Shown piece by piece: positions 35,601 through 45,782 of a stretch of 64,000 nt of DNA. Position 1 is the first letter of the stretch. The number at the start of each line of letters is the position of its first letter. The DNA lies in contig QPMI01000032.1 in the NCBI GenBank assembly GCA_004431415.1, forward strand, positions 116,251 through 180,250, read 5' to 3'. Origin of the DNA: Cyanophora paradoxa (taxonomy: Eukaryota > Glaucocystophyceae > Cyanophorales > Cyanophoraceae). Made by a program: the position numbers and the translations under genes. The notes beneath the pieces are model-generated. The model ran no database searches and was not told where the DNA came from. It worked only from the letters and a program-made list of their open reading frames with translations.

Positions 35601-38154
35601 TCAGGTGTATTACTGGATTGGTAAAGTGTGACTCCATTGAAAACATTTCCAATCGCATTCAATTGTGCAAATACTGGTTGTTGATCGATTTCACTCCAAG
35701 GGTGTCTGTGATTGCAGTTGGTGATCTGGGAATAATCATGACTGTGTGGATCAGGTGGAAAAGTTAATGGTGGATTTACGATTTGCTCCCATAAATGCCC
35801 ATGGGAACTGGGAGGGAATGTTAATGGTGGATTTGTTATATGCTCCCATAAATGCTCATGTGCAAAATCTGTTATTTCATCTTTTGTGTGGTGTGGTTGT
35901 CGATCCAACCTAAAACTACATTGGATGTAGGATGATTTGGTAGATTTGCTGCAATATTCACAGTCAAATAGTCGACTTCTAGATACTTCCGTAAATATTG
36001 CTTGCCCATAGATTACTGGTGTAAATGTTACTTGTATAAAGGTTACTGGTGAAAATGTTACTTGTGACTGTAAGGTTTGTGTCATTTTTGATCACAAAAA
36101 GAGAAAGAATGTTTGTTAATTCACCTTCATCAATATATCCTTGCTCTTCTAAATAATCCTCTGTGACCACTCTCGAAATAGTCTCATTGTGAATATTCTT
36201 TGCAGCCATCCTCTGATTGGCTTCCAGAACCCCACCATAGTTTGTTTTAATCCATGCAAGCTCTGCCCTTCCATAGTTATCATTTGCAGTTCCCACTATG
36301 GGAATATAGGAATATTTATCTCGACTGAAAACTATCATTGGTCTTGATCCATCTAGACTGCTTACATCTGCTACATGAACCTGTATAGCAGAGTTGTAAT
36401 TTTGGTAGGTTGCTGGGTCTGTTGGGACTCTGAATGTATCTGTGGGAATGTCAGCCTCCATGTAGCTTGACACAAAGATATTTGGTATGGTTGCTCCTGG
36501 TTCAGGTGGTGGATTATAAGAGCCTGGTAATGTCCTAATATGAAGTGGTCCTCTCATAGCTGAATTTGCAAGTGTCCCATTCACATGTACATAGTGTTCA
36601 TTCAAAAAGATTCTTTCAGGGATATTACAAGTCTGGTAAAGAGAAACCCCTAGGGTTGCCAAAGGCTCCACTTTTGCAAACTCTGGTTGGTCATTAATCT
36701 CATCCCAAGTGTGTTCATGTTTGCTTGGTGGAAATTCTTCTGGTATTCCATCAATTTCACCCCAATCATGCCTGTGATCTTCTGGTGGATACTTCTGAGG
36801 TTTGCCTAAGATCTCATCCCAATCATGATTGTGATCCTCTGGGGGATACTTTGCAGGTTTATTATTAATTTGTTCATAATCAGGAAAGAACTCCCAGATC
36901 TCAGGTCGAAATCCATCTGGTAATAATTCCTCATGGGGTTCATAAGGTTGCTCATAATCAACAGCTGGTGGATCATGCCCATCTGGCAAATACTCTCATC
37001 AGGTTCATAGTTCTGCTCATACTCAAACTCTTGGGGATCTAAGCCATCTGGTAGTATCTCCTCCTCATTGGGGTCAAACTGATCATATTCATATTCTTGT
37101 GGGTCAAAACCATCTGGTAAATATTCTTCCTCATCTGGAACGAATTGATATTCATCAAGCTCTAATATATCGACTTCAGGAGGTAAATACTGCTCATCTA
37201 TTTGCTTTCTGGGTTCAATTATAGGTTTATTGCGAACTTGCTCCCAACTAACAATATGCTGCCCAAAGGCTACATCTTCAGTTGCTGTGTATTCTCTTCC
37301 AGGCTGTTTCTTTGGTGTTAGATCGGGTGGTCCATTGGGAAATGGAATAGGGAATGGGACAGTAGGTCCATTGGGACCATAATGCTCAATGATTTCCCTT
37401 AGAGTTTTCTCACTAACAAGCTTCTCTCCATTTGCATACACATTGCTGCCATGGATATTTCGCCATTGCCTGGTTCGAATTCCAAGGTCTTTCACATTGC
37501 TATACAAAGGCAAAAGGTGCCTATCCATTTCGACTAAATCAGGATGCAAATGGATTGCTACTGGTTGACTGGGGCTACTGTTGATTGTAATTGATGGCTT
37601 TTTTTGATGGACATCTTTTGGAGTAAAGAACCCAAAAGGCTCATTTCTTGCAAAGTCATATGTAATATCCTTGGGGTAGACATCATTTGTGTAGGAGACC
37701 TGATTTGTATTGGCAATGGGACCCACTTGCAATACTTGGGGGACCTCTGCTTTTGGAGTGCTGCCCTCATTGTAAATTCGCAAACCTGTGTTCTGTTTGC
37801 CCTGCTCATCTTGAACATTGAAAACCAAACGACCACTATCAAACCTGGAAGGTATATCTGGATGGGTGCCACTGGTTTTCAGTTTCCTAGGTCTCCTTCT
37901 TGTTGCTTTGATCTCTGCAACTTGGTTGCTTTCACATTACCCAAACTAAAGGCTACACTGACATCCTCTTTATCTGGATCAGTTTGATTCACAGATAAAG
38001 CATGCTCCCTTGATTGAGTCTTTGATGAATTATCAGAGCTGTGGTCAATTGAAACTGAACCCTTTACTTTAATATTATCAAAGTTCACATGCTTGGTGCT
38101 GCTTGCATTATCATCTTGAATGGTTTCTAGATTGGGTGGGTAATTGAAGCTCAT
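32604..38154 (-). pseudogene. Phage-like fibre locus with HxH repeats and C-terminal S74 chaperone domain, several frame shifts
   Basis: A 5.5-kb minus-strand stretch of overlapping frames that read best as one fibre gene (about 1800 aa) broken by single-base shifts near 37870, 36990, 36080, 34910, 34800 and 34500. Alternatively it is a few adjacent genes. In order: a head with VSVAFSLGNVKATKL, an acidic Pro/Glu/Asp region with LPDG.DPQE.E repeats, then HDWDEI..KP..YPPEDHRH-type repeats as in phage tail fibres (metal-binding HxH), two copies of a [TS]LYQ..N.PER..LN.HYV…NGT domain, [TS]N[IL]YTSN repeats, ISWDNV.SKP repeats, and finally SDIRYKTDIKN…LGLIAQDVEKVIPE, the S74 self-cleaving chaperone that trims and trimerises fibres. 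A coiled coil ends it. Confidence 0.8.
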
Positions 38155-38197
38155 GGCTTTTACTATATGGATTTATAAAATTCCTGATAAGTAAAAG

Positions 38198-39750
38198 ATG
38201 CCTCTCAAAGTAGTTCTCAGTTTGTCAGGGGAGGTGCAAGGGGCATTATCATAACCAGGCTGCTCAAAGAAATCGAAAATCGAACTGGCAGGAGAATAAT
38301 CGATCTTGTGGATCTTGTGAGTGGAACTTCCACTGGTGGGATCATTGCTATTGGGTTAAACATCAGGCATCCTGATAAACCAGGTGAACCTAAACTGACA
38401 GCAAACGATTTACACAATATTTACCTAACTCAACTGCCCTTGATTTTCGCAAATCCTCGAAATATCATTGAAAATGCCCTATTTAACACAAAGTATGATG
38501 TGGGACCCTTGGAGACTGCAATCAATTCAGTTACTGGTGAATCACTAATACAGGATTCCCTTAAGGACATTGTGATCACATCCTTTGATACTCAGAATAT
38601 GAAACCAATATTTATCACAAATGACAACAATTACAACTTTATGCCTTGTAAGATTGCTGCTAGGGCTACTTCTGCTGCTCCTACATATTTCTCTCCTGTA
38701 AGCATTGTTGATTTCAATAGGGGAGTATATGTCTGTCTCATTGATGGTGCCATTTCGGGAAACAATAATCCCAGTGTGTGTGGTTACAGCCATGCAAAGA
38801 AGATTTACAGTGATGATGATGACATTATAGTAATAAGCATCTCTTGTGGAGAGGTGGACCCACATTTAGAGTCTGATTATGTGGGTTATGCTTATGAGAC
38901 TGTAAACAGCTGGGGCATTCTCTCATGGATTGCCTCAACAGATGGAAGCCCATTGATTAACATGCTCATGGCTGCAAGTGAGCTATCTGCCCTTGATAAG
39001 ATGGAGGAGTTGTTACCCTACAACTATGATCAGGATTATGGGAGATACTATAGGTTATCAGTCCCTCTTCCAAATCATATAGTAAGCTCCTGGATGACAC
39101 ATCTAAGATCCCAGACATGCTTGCATTCACTGAAACATACATTGCAGCAAACAATGATATGATTAATAAGCTTTGCAGCCTACTAGTAGCAAACTATGAA
39201 CTAAAGAACCCTACAAAGGCTTACATTTCATCCACTCTCACTACATCACCTCCTTTGGATGCCAATTGGTATCAGCTTGCAGATGATGCCTTTACTGCCT
39301 CATCCTCTGTGACAGGTAAAGAGCCTTTCATGGCTAGACCTTCAGCATTTGGCTGGGAAGCTGGAGCCTATGCTCCTGAACAGATATGGGAAACCCCCAC
39401 TGAATACCTTCAAGTTGCTTTTCCATATACTTTTGAACTCTCCTCTGTGATTGCCTATGGATCAGGGACACCAATGCTTTTATTAAGACTTTCAATGTGG
39501 CAACATCCACTGATGGGATCAACTGGTCTTTATTCGATCAGATGGGCAAAACAAAATATATGTCTGTGAGAACATTAACAATGCTCACAACTCTGGTGAT
39601 GTGGCTCTATTGAGTGGGTTCCCTCTCAGCATCAAGGATGCTTTTTACATAGGTTATTCTCTGAGAATAAGATATATTCGCATTTATCCCCTTGTGTATG
39701 TGAATGCTCCCACAATGAGAGTTGACTTTACAGGTGCCTTTATTCGATAA
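38198..39750 (+). pseudogene. Patatin-like phospholipase fused to a discoidin (F5/8 type C) domain, frame-broken
   Basis: MPLKVVLSLSG starts the patatin fold, followed after a one-base shift (about 38230, one G short in a G-run) by RGIIITRLLKEIE and DLVSGTSTGGIIA, with the GxSxG nucleophile Ser. LIDGAISGNNNPS supplies the DGA/G catalytic Asp. After about 39100 the frame changes and a second module follows: NWYQLADDAF…EQIWETPTEYLQVAFP…VATSTDGINWSLFDQ…IRYIRIYPLVYVN…MRVDFTG, the discoidin pattern of a carbohydrate- or lipid-binding beta-sandwich. A fusion would cut and bind membrane. The 3' end overlaps the minor capsid gene tail to tail. Confidence 0.78.
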
Positions 39751-40669
39751 ACTCCAACTGAAAAGAATTATCGATTCCATTCATATCAATCAGTTCACCA
39801 AAGTAATCTTTAAACTCCACAGTGAGTTCCCTTATCACCAGGTTTCTGTCATTGATTTGAATAAATTCTGCATGTTCACCACTATGGTAAACATAGCCCC
39901 CTATATCTTTACTCAATTGCAATCTAAGGATAGCTCCCTGGTTTTGTGGTTGCGATTTTGGAATTATATTGTGTCTGCTGGCAAAGGGGACAGCTCTTTA
40001 ATATGCATGTACAGATACTGCTCAGCATTCATATCAGACATCTTCCTGCTGTCAAAATAATATTGCAAGGGCTTAGAGGAGAGTCTGGGTCCTGAGAAGG
40101 TGATTCCCCATGCTGGGTGATCAGGTGTAATAGGTTTGCCATCATACTTTAAAAGGTTCTCAGGTCGATAGGGAGATCCACCAACAGGAGGAGTGCTATA
40201 ATACCCAGTGGTGTATTCAGTAGAACTTACACCCAAAAGCTTTCCTATTCTCTGGTTGCTTGCAATAAAACGAAACTCATGGTTACTGTAAAACTCCACT
40301 TTATAGGTTGTTGGGTTGTAGAATATCTTGAACTCAAAAGCTACTGTTTTGCCTGCAATAGTTTGGAAGCTTGAATAGTTCAGCCATAATTATAAGGGTG
40401 TGTGACCCAAAATGACCCTGATTGATGTAGCCACTGGGAAGGGGATACACTTGTTGTGTGATCACTTGGTTATATGAACCATCTTGGTAATTAAACTGAA
40501 CTGTTAGATGATCAGTTCCCACACTGTTATAGATACTGTTTGGAATCTCTGCATAGAGAACCCTACATTCCCTTGGTCTCTCTACTGGAGTTGTGAGGGT
40601 GACCCTGTAAGAGTTTTCATTTTGTCCTTGGCTTCTATCCCTGCTATCAATATTAACGAGCCGGTTCAT
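39740..40669 (-). pseudogene. Minor capsid (penton-type) protein 1 of PLV-C, frame-broken
   Basis: Starts MNRLVNIDSRDRSQGQNENS, with the SRDR motif shared with PLV-A and PLV-B, then ECRVLYAEIPNSIYNS. Continues in two further frames (RFIASNQRIGKLLG…SPYRPENLLKYDG, then RNLVIRELTVEFKDYFG…FQLEFIE). Shifts lie near 40330 and 39950. Total about 305 aa, matching the family size. Confidence 0.75.
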
Positions 40670-40698
40670 TTTAATATATTAATATAGATAAAAGAAGA

Positions 40699-41709
40699 AT
40701 GCCTGTGGATTACATCGAGGTTAGCTCATTTAATACAATCTCTGGTGATGGTCCCACATCAAGCTTTGTGGCTAGACTCCCCAGTAGTTATGAGAATGTG
40801 AGGGCTGTGAGACTGGTCTCAGCCGAATTTTATAACAGTATCCCTATGGTGAGTGGTGAAACCAAAGCAGGAGATGTGACAGTTGACAATGCATTTAGCA
40901 TTTATTATTCTGAACAAACTCCTGGAGCTGGAAGCTCAGGAATTCCAACAGTTCGCCCAGCTGCTGACTATGAACAATGGAAACAATTCATTATAAGTCG
41001 AAACACCCCCATCCAAAGCCACCAGCAACTGGTGAATGTAATTAACTCTAAATTCGAAGGCAGAAATCCCCAACCATCCATTCGCTGCAAATGGGATGAA
41101 TCACTGAAACGAATTATATTCCACTCAGCAGTACCATTTTACTTGGCTTTCTCAGTAGCTGTGAACCCAAGCCAACAAACAATCCAAAAGCTGTTGAGTT
41201 CAGCTAGACTGCTGGGTCTTGATCCTGGAAGATATGGTAACTCCCCAATCCAATCACAGGTCTATGATGCTCTCACTGATGGAATCTTTACTGGTGGTCG
41301 CGTGAATGGCATTATATCTTCTTTTGAGCCTGAGAAGACCAGGGACAGTGTTTTGTTTGTGAGAGTAAAGGAGCTGGGTGATCTGGTGCAATGTGGGGAT
41401 GGTCTTCTGACTGGTTACTTTCACAAAATAGTGGTCCCTGATAAAGACTATGGTGAGCATGTTGTTTACAATTCAACAGAAGCTCACCCACTTTACAAAT
41501 ACTATAATAAAAAGGTTGGATTATCCACTTTCTCGGTTGATATTGTAAATGCTATTAATGAACCAATTGATTTTGAGGGTCAACCTGTTCATCTTACCTT
41601 TGAAATTCGCTATGGTGATGAGCCAGCTGGGGACCCAGTTTATGAATACTTCAAGATGCGAATGTCACAGCTTCACCCTTCCTATCCAGTTATTACAAAC
41701 TTCGCATAA
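40699..41709 (+). CDS. Minor capsid-type protein 2 of PLV-C
   Basis: 336 aa, intact. MPVDYIEVSSFNTISGDGPT, then SFVARLPSSYENVRAVRLVS and AEFYNSIPMV. The 'nvraVrL.saEfyNsip' segment is the same motif seen after SRDR in the other minor capsid proteins, so this is probably a second jelly-roll vertex or cement protein. Divergent from gene 39740-40669 and upstream of the major capsid gene. Confidence 0.7.
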   Translation: MPVDYIEVSSFNTISGDGPTSSFVARLPSSYENVRAVRLVSAEFYNSIPMVSGETKAGDVTVDNAFSIYYSEQTPGAGSSGIPTVRPAADYEQWKQFIISRNTPIQSHQQLVNVINSKFEGRNPQPSIRCKWDESLKRIIFHSAVPFYLAFSVAVNPSQQTIQKLLSSARLLGLDPGRYGNSPIQSQVYDALTDGIFTGGRVNGIISSFEPEKTRDSVLFVRVKELGDLVQCGDGLLTGYFHKIVVPDKDYGEHVVYNSTEAHPLYKYYNKKVGLSTFSVDIVNAINEPIDFEGQPVHLTFEIRYGDEPAGDPVYEYFKMRMSQLHPSYPVITNFA

Positions 41710-41762
41710 ATTAAGGATCATTGGTAGATTTTTTATGTTGCAGTATAATAAAAGAGAATATA

Positions 41763-43096
41763 ATGGATATCACTTCCACTCTTCAAAGACTTTCGCTGAA
41801 AGAAGCCCTAACAACCCCAGAAGAGGCGAAAGCCTTTTTCCTGGATAACTCCCTTATGCTTGGTCTCGAATCCAAATCTAAGCCAGTTCTAGTTGTTGTG
41901 AATCCCAGCAATACTTTTGAGAATAATGTTGGAAATCGCATTTCCTTCAAGCTACCTCGCTACAATTTCTGTGGAAAACTCGAACTTGCTTTCGACCTTC
42001 CAGCCATCACGTTTGCTGGTGATATGACCTAGTTCGCAATGGATACACTCGCCCAGTTGGTGCTTTAGTTCAGCGACTTGAAATTACCTATGGATCTTAC
42101 ACCTACCATATTCCATCTGATTTCCTTGCTCATTTCCCCCTGTCTATTATTCGGAGGATCAACTAGCTAAAAAGAAGCGATCAATGGGCATGGTTCATGG
42201 CATCCCTGCTCATGGAACCAACCGCCTTGGTGGCTCATTCTTTGTTGAAATCCCTGTGCCTTGGCTAAATCACTACCTTCCCCTTGGTGCTTTATCTGGT
42301 GAAATGGTTGTTACTGTTTGGTTTAAGGATGCTGAAAGGGTTATGTTGAACTTCCTATGGTGGTCGCTCTCTCCTGTTGTTGGTGGGACAGTTGCTGATA
42401 AGACAGAAGATGATGGTCTTGGTGATACTGCTAATGCCACACTTGCCCATGTTGGTCAAAATATCACAACTTTCAGTCTTGGTGCAACAACCCTGTTATT
42501 CATTACTTCTCCTCGCCTTTACATGCATGCTATTAATGTTTCTGATGAGCTTTTCGCTACTGTCATTGAAAAGGTTAAGACAACTGGCATGGCTATTCCT
42601 CCCTTGATATTGGATTTGTAGATGCTAGTGCTTTCCCTGCCAAGGGCAATGCCCAACCCAATCGAATTAACCTCTCTCAAATCTCAGGTCTTGTATATGC
42701 TCTGCTTGTTTCAGTTCGTGATCATGAACTGTTGACAAATCCAATGGCTCCCACAGTGTTCTTAAGACCTATGCCAACTCCAAAGACATACATTCACAAC
42801 TGAAATAATGGTCAGCGACTTTTGCCACTGAGCCAATTTCCCTACTCAAAGGTGCTGAGCTAATTGCTGATGCCTTCAAATGCTCTAACATGGATAAGGT
42901 TGCTGATCGCTATGTCCTCTCGGACTCCATTCTGCTTGATGGAGAAAGGCAATTCGAAATATTGCCCAGTCTGGTTATGTTGATTTAACAAATTCCTCTC
43001 TTCCTTCCTCACCCTCTACATGCCTCAGATAAGGTAATCGATGTTAATGTTCGCGCTCTCATGCATTCGTTTATAATTTTGGACAAGGATGGTTAA
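41763..43096 (+). pseudogene. Major capsid protein of PLV-C, frame-broken
   Basis: MDITSTLQRLSLKEALTTPE, then FENNVGNRISFKLPRYNFCG and LELAFDLPAITF correspond to NTFGF…DLPRKQLL…SLYFK of PLV-A and PLV-B. The protein carries on across shifts near 42030 (a C-run), 42150 (TT) and 42605 (TT), each curable by one base, through IPVPWLNHYLPLGALSGEMV and NRINLSQISGLVYALLVSVR. It meets a TGA near 42802 and ends VNVRALMHSFIILDKDG. About 440 aa in all. Distant from the PLV-A/B capsid proteins. Confidence 0.75.
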
Positions 43097-43177
43097 GGCG
43101 TATAAATTTGTAGATTGTTACGATATTCAGTCCCATGCATTATTTTTATCTGTATTTATTTAGAAAGATATACAACA

Positions 43178-43948
43178 ATGAATGATTTGGATGAATTTGT
43201 GGCTGGTGAAATGATAAACCCATTTCGAGTCCTAGCATTGGGAAATCGCAACTGGTAAATCAGAAGCTGTAAAATATTGGTTGAAGCAGTTGCATGATGC
43301 CAAAAAGATTGATGTTGTATTAGTTGTGAGTGGAACCAGCTTCAATCATTTCTGGGATAAAGTTGCAACATTGCAACTGGGAAAATGGATGCCCTTACAT
43401 TGCTAAATTGCTAGATGAAAGGCAAGAGAAAATAGAAAAAGGTGAACCTGTTAACCAGTTATGTGTGGTTCTAGATGATTTAATCGATAATGAGATTGTA
43501 GACCTAACTCGTGATAAAATTATTGGCTCTCTGTATTCCAGAGGTCGCCATTCGAAAATATCCATTATCTGCATCACACAAAAGCTAAGGAAAGTCTCTT
43601 CGACTATTCGAGTTAATTCGGACTATGCAATGTTTTAAGTGCTGCAAATCGCAAAGAACTTGAAGCCATAGAGGAAGAATACAATATAATGCGAAATAAA
43701 GAGGATTTTACAAGATGTTTGAAGAGTATGTTCACTCCTATCAGTATATTATTTGGTCCTCTGCAAACTACTCAGTTAAATACTATGTAGATAAAGCTGA
43801 GCTTGTGAAAGATTTCCATTTCCTCGCTTCCACAGAAGCCAAAAAAGAAAGAAGATGAACTGAAACCTCCAGAGAAAGAGGAAGCCCCTAAAGAAGTGAA
43901 AAGCCAAGTCCATAGCAATAAATTGATGCGATATAAACGCGGTTTATA
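43178..43948 (+). pseudogene. Packaging ATPase of PLV-C, frame-broken
   Basis: MNDLDEFVAGEMINPFRVLA, a shift near 43238, then ATGKSEAVKYW (Walker A), VVLVVSGTSFNHFWDK, a shift near 43380, then CVVLDDLID (Walker B), SRGRHSKISIICITQKLRKV and RVNSDYAMF. Shifts near 43635, 43720 and 43845 lead to EEYVHSYQYIIWSS…VKYYVDKAEL and the basic end LMRYKRGL. It follows the major capsid gene, as in PLV-A and PLV-B. Confidence 0.78.
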
Positions 43949-43977
43949 AAATTATCTCTCATTCTAATAAAGATACA

Positions 43978-44711
43978 ATGCCTCCCAAACGAAAGATAGG
44001 GATCCCAGCTGGGGCTGTTGGCTATTCAGGTGGTGGAAACAATGGATCCATTAATACTGAACCAATGAAATTCAATGGTATGAATGAGGTAAGCCCTCAC
44101 AACAAGAAGAGGACCCCCTCAATGCTGCCTATGAGGAATCAGTCGATGACAAAGCCCCACAGGCTTCAACCAGTGACCAACTCAATATATCACCAGAAGC
44201 CTCAAAAATGAAAGCTGTTGCTGAGGGTGCCAGGCGAATTATTGGTGCTGCTGATGATAAAGGTTTAGGCTTGCAAGATCTATCACTGGCTCGCAAAGGT
44301 GAAGGTCTAAGTAAGGAATCAGACAAGGTTATCCAGTCTATGGCTGGTGAAGTCACATATAAGACTGCTCCCACTCAAAATATTCATCGAATCCCCAAGG
44401 CTCAATGGGATGAGATGACTGCTAAACTTAAAGATCTGGAAGCCAAATCAAGTGCCTTGGAGCAGTATGTTACTGAGAAGAAAGAGAGAGCTAAGCTAAA
44501 GGAGATGCTTCGAAAGGAAGTTTATAAAATGGGCATTACTGGTGTCCCAGATAAACAGTTCATTGCTAAGAAAGAGACCCAAATCGATGAGCAAGCAGTA
44601 GATGAAATGAAAACAAAGACCCAGAAGGGAACTATTGAACCTGGTGCCACCAAAGCTGAAGTAGAAAAGGGAGTAGCCCCAACAGTATATAAAAGACGAG
44701 TTTGGCTTTAA
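43978..44711 (+). pseudogene. Lys/Ala-rich protein of unknown function (PLV-C), one frame shift
   Basis: MPPKRKIGIPAGAVGYSGGG…NKKR, then a one-base shift near 44115 into DPLNAAYEESVDDKAPQAST and on through MKAVAEGARRIIGAADDKGL to the stop. About 244 aa, with charged helices and a coiled-coil-like DEMTAKLKDLEAKSSALEQY. Its place after the ATPase and its basic, Gly-rich start recall a core or scaffold protein. I could not align it convincingly with the 253/260-aa proteins of PLV-B/A. Confidence 0.6.
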
Positions 44712-44733
44712 TTTTCTCTGTTTTATTAGAGAT

Positions 44734-45015
44734 ATGGACATAATACGAAAGTTCTTCGAGATGTTCAGTCTGCATGTGGTGAGCAATTGCCACAGTGGAT
44801 GTTGTGAGACAACAGTGGAGTTTGAGATGTCAGATAATGAGGATAATGCCTCAGAAGCAAGAGAGAGAAGGAGGTCTACAGTTTCTGTGGAGTCAATGCC
44901 AGCAGACCCCACAGAGTATACATATGAGCAACAGGAGCAACAGGAGTATCCAAGGAGAAGTTCTCTGTCAGCAGAAAACGTTTTCTCTGGGAATATAAAT
45001 GGAGGACACTATTAG
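44734..45015 (+). CDS. Small acidic protein of unknown function, 93 aa (PLV-C)
   Basis: MDIIRKFFEMFSLHVVSNCH… with an HSGCCET cluster, then Glu/Asp/Ser-rich sequence with RERRRST and YEQQEQQEYPRRSS. Follows the previous gene by 22 bp and overlaps the next by 17 bp in another frame. No domain is recognised. Confidence 0.45.
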   Translation: MDIIRKFFEMFSLHVVSNCHSGCCETTVEFEMSDNEDNASEARERRRSTVSVESMPADPTEYTYEQQEQQEYPRRSSLSAENVFSGNINGGHY

Positions 45016-45244
45016 TTTAATCGAGTTTACCAGTGATGAACCTGTTACTGAGGGTTCTATAAGACACATTCTAGCAATGCAGAAACGATATAGAGAGGAC
45101 CCAGCATATAGAGAGTATAAAAAGCAGCAAGCCCTGGCATCCTATTATCGCAGAAAAGCCCAAAAAGAGGAGCAGAGACCCAGAGGGAGACCGATTAAAT
45201 ATTATTTGCCAACTGAAAGTAGCAATGGACCCCCAGGTCTATAA
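44999..45244 (+). CDS. Small basic protein with AT-hook-like RGRP, 81 aa (PLV-C)
   Basis: MEDTISLIEFTSDEPVTEGS, then a helical basic run AMQKRYREDPAYREYKKQQA and ending PRGRPIKYYLPTE. The RGRP core is the AT-hook motif, and its layout (basic helix, then GR.xK tail) recalls the ~85-aa proteins of all three viruses. Probably DNA-binding. Confidence 0.55.
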   Translation: MEDTISLIEFTSDEPVTEGSIRHILAMQKRYREDPAYREYKKQQALASYYRRKAQKEEQRPRGRPIKYYLPTESSNGPPGL

Positions 45245-45285
45245 GATAATTGAGAAAAAGCGGTCTCAGTATGCAACTGAGGCAG

Positions 45286-45550
45286 CTATAAAAATATATA
45301 CAAAGGAATTGGCTTTATACTTGCAATCAAGTCACAGATAACTTTTGTAAATATGCTTTTGTTGTTTTTGTTTGCATTCTCAGACACTGAAACAGTTATG
45401 TGAATGTTTACTGATCTATTTCTCTTTGGTTTTGTTGCATACATATTGTAACCTTTTAATCTCTGTGACATTTCGATATATGCCCCTATATCTCCATGCT
45501 TTATGCATTTATCTAACTCAGTCATGGTCATCTCATCAAGAGTCTTTGCC
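45286..45550 (-). CDS. Hypothetical helical protein, ~87 aa (PLV-C)
   Basis: From MAKTLDEMTMTELDKCIKHG through IGAYIEMSQRLKGYNMYATK to the stop at 45286. The frame is open upstream to 45750 but that part reads through the repeat at 45621-45719. Possible helix-turn-helix-like content; no family is recognised. Lies downstream of the primase-helicase on the same strand. Confidence 0.4.
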
Positions 45551-45620
45551 ATTTTGTCTTCACTATACACAATCAAGTAAGCCTTAAGTATTCTTGTCAA
45601 ATTTTGGTCTTTTTCGATCG

Positions 45621-45719
45621 GTGTCACAGGTGTCACAGGTGTCACAGGTCTATCCCACCGATTTTCAAAATCATTTTTTATGTTTGACTTTCCCTGGGAT
45701 GGACCTGTGACACCTGTGA
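45621..45719. repeat. ~100-bp inverted-repeat unit with GTGTCACAG arms, copy 1
   Basis: GTGTCACAGGTGTCACAGGT…CTATCCC, a ~45-bp centre with GATTTTCAAAATCA, then GGGATGGACCTGTGACACCT. A homologous unit is at 55202-55304 outside the PLV-C right TIR. Confidence 0.8.
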
Positions 45720-45782
45720 ACAACACCATTTCCAGTAAGGCTATAAACATTACATATACAAATCAATCATTTATCGTTTTGT

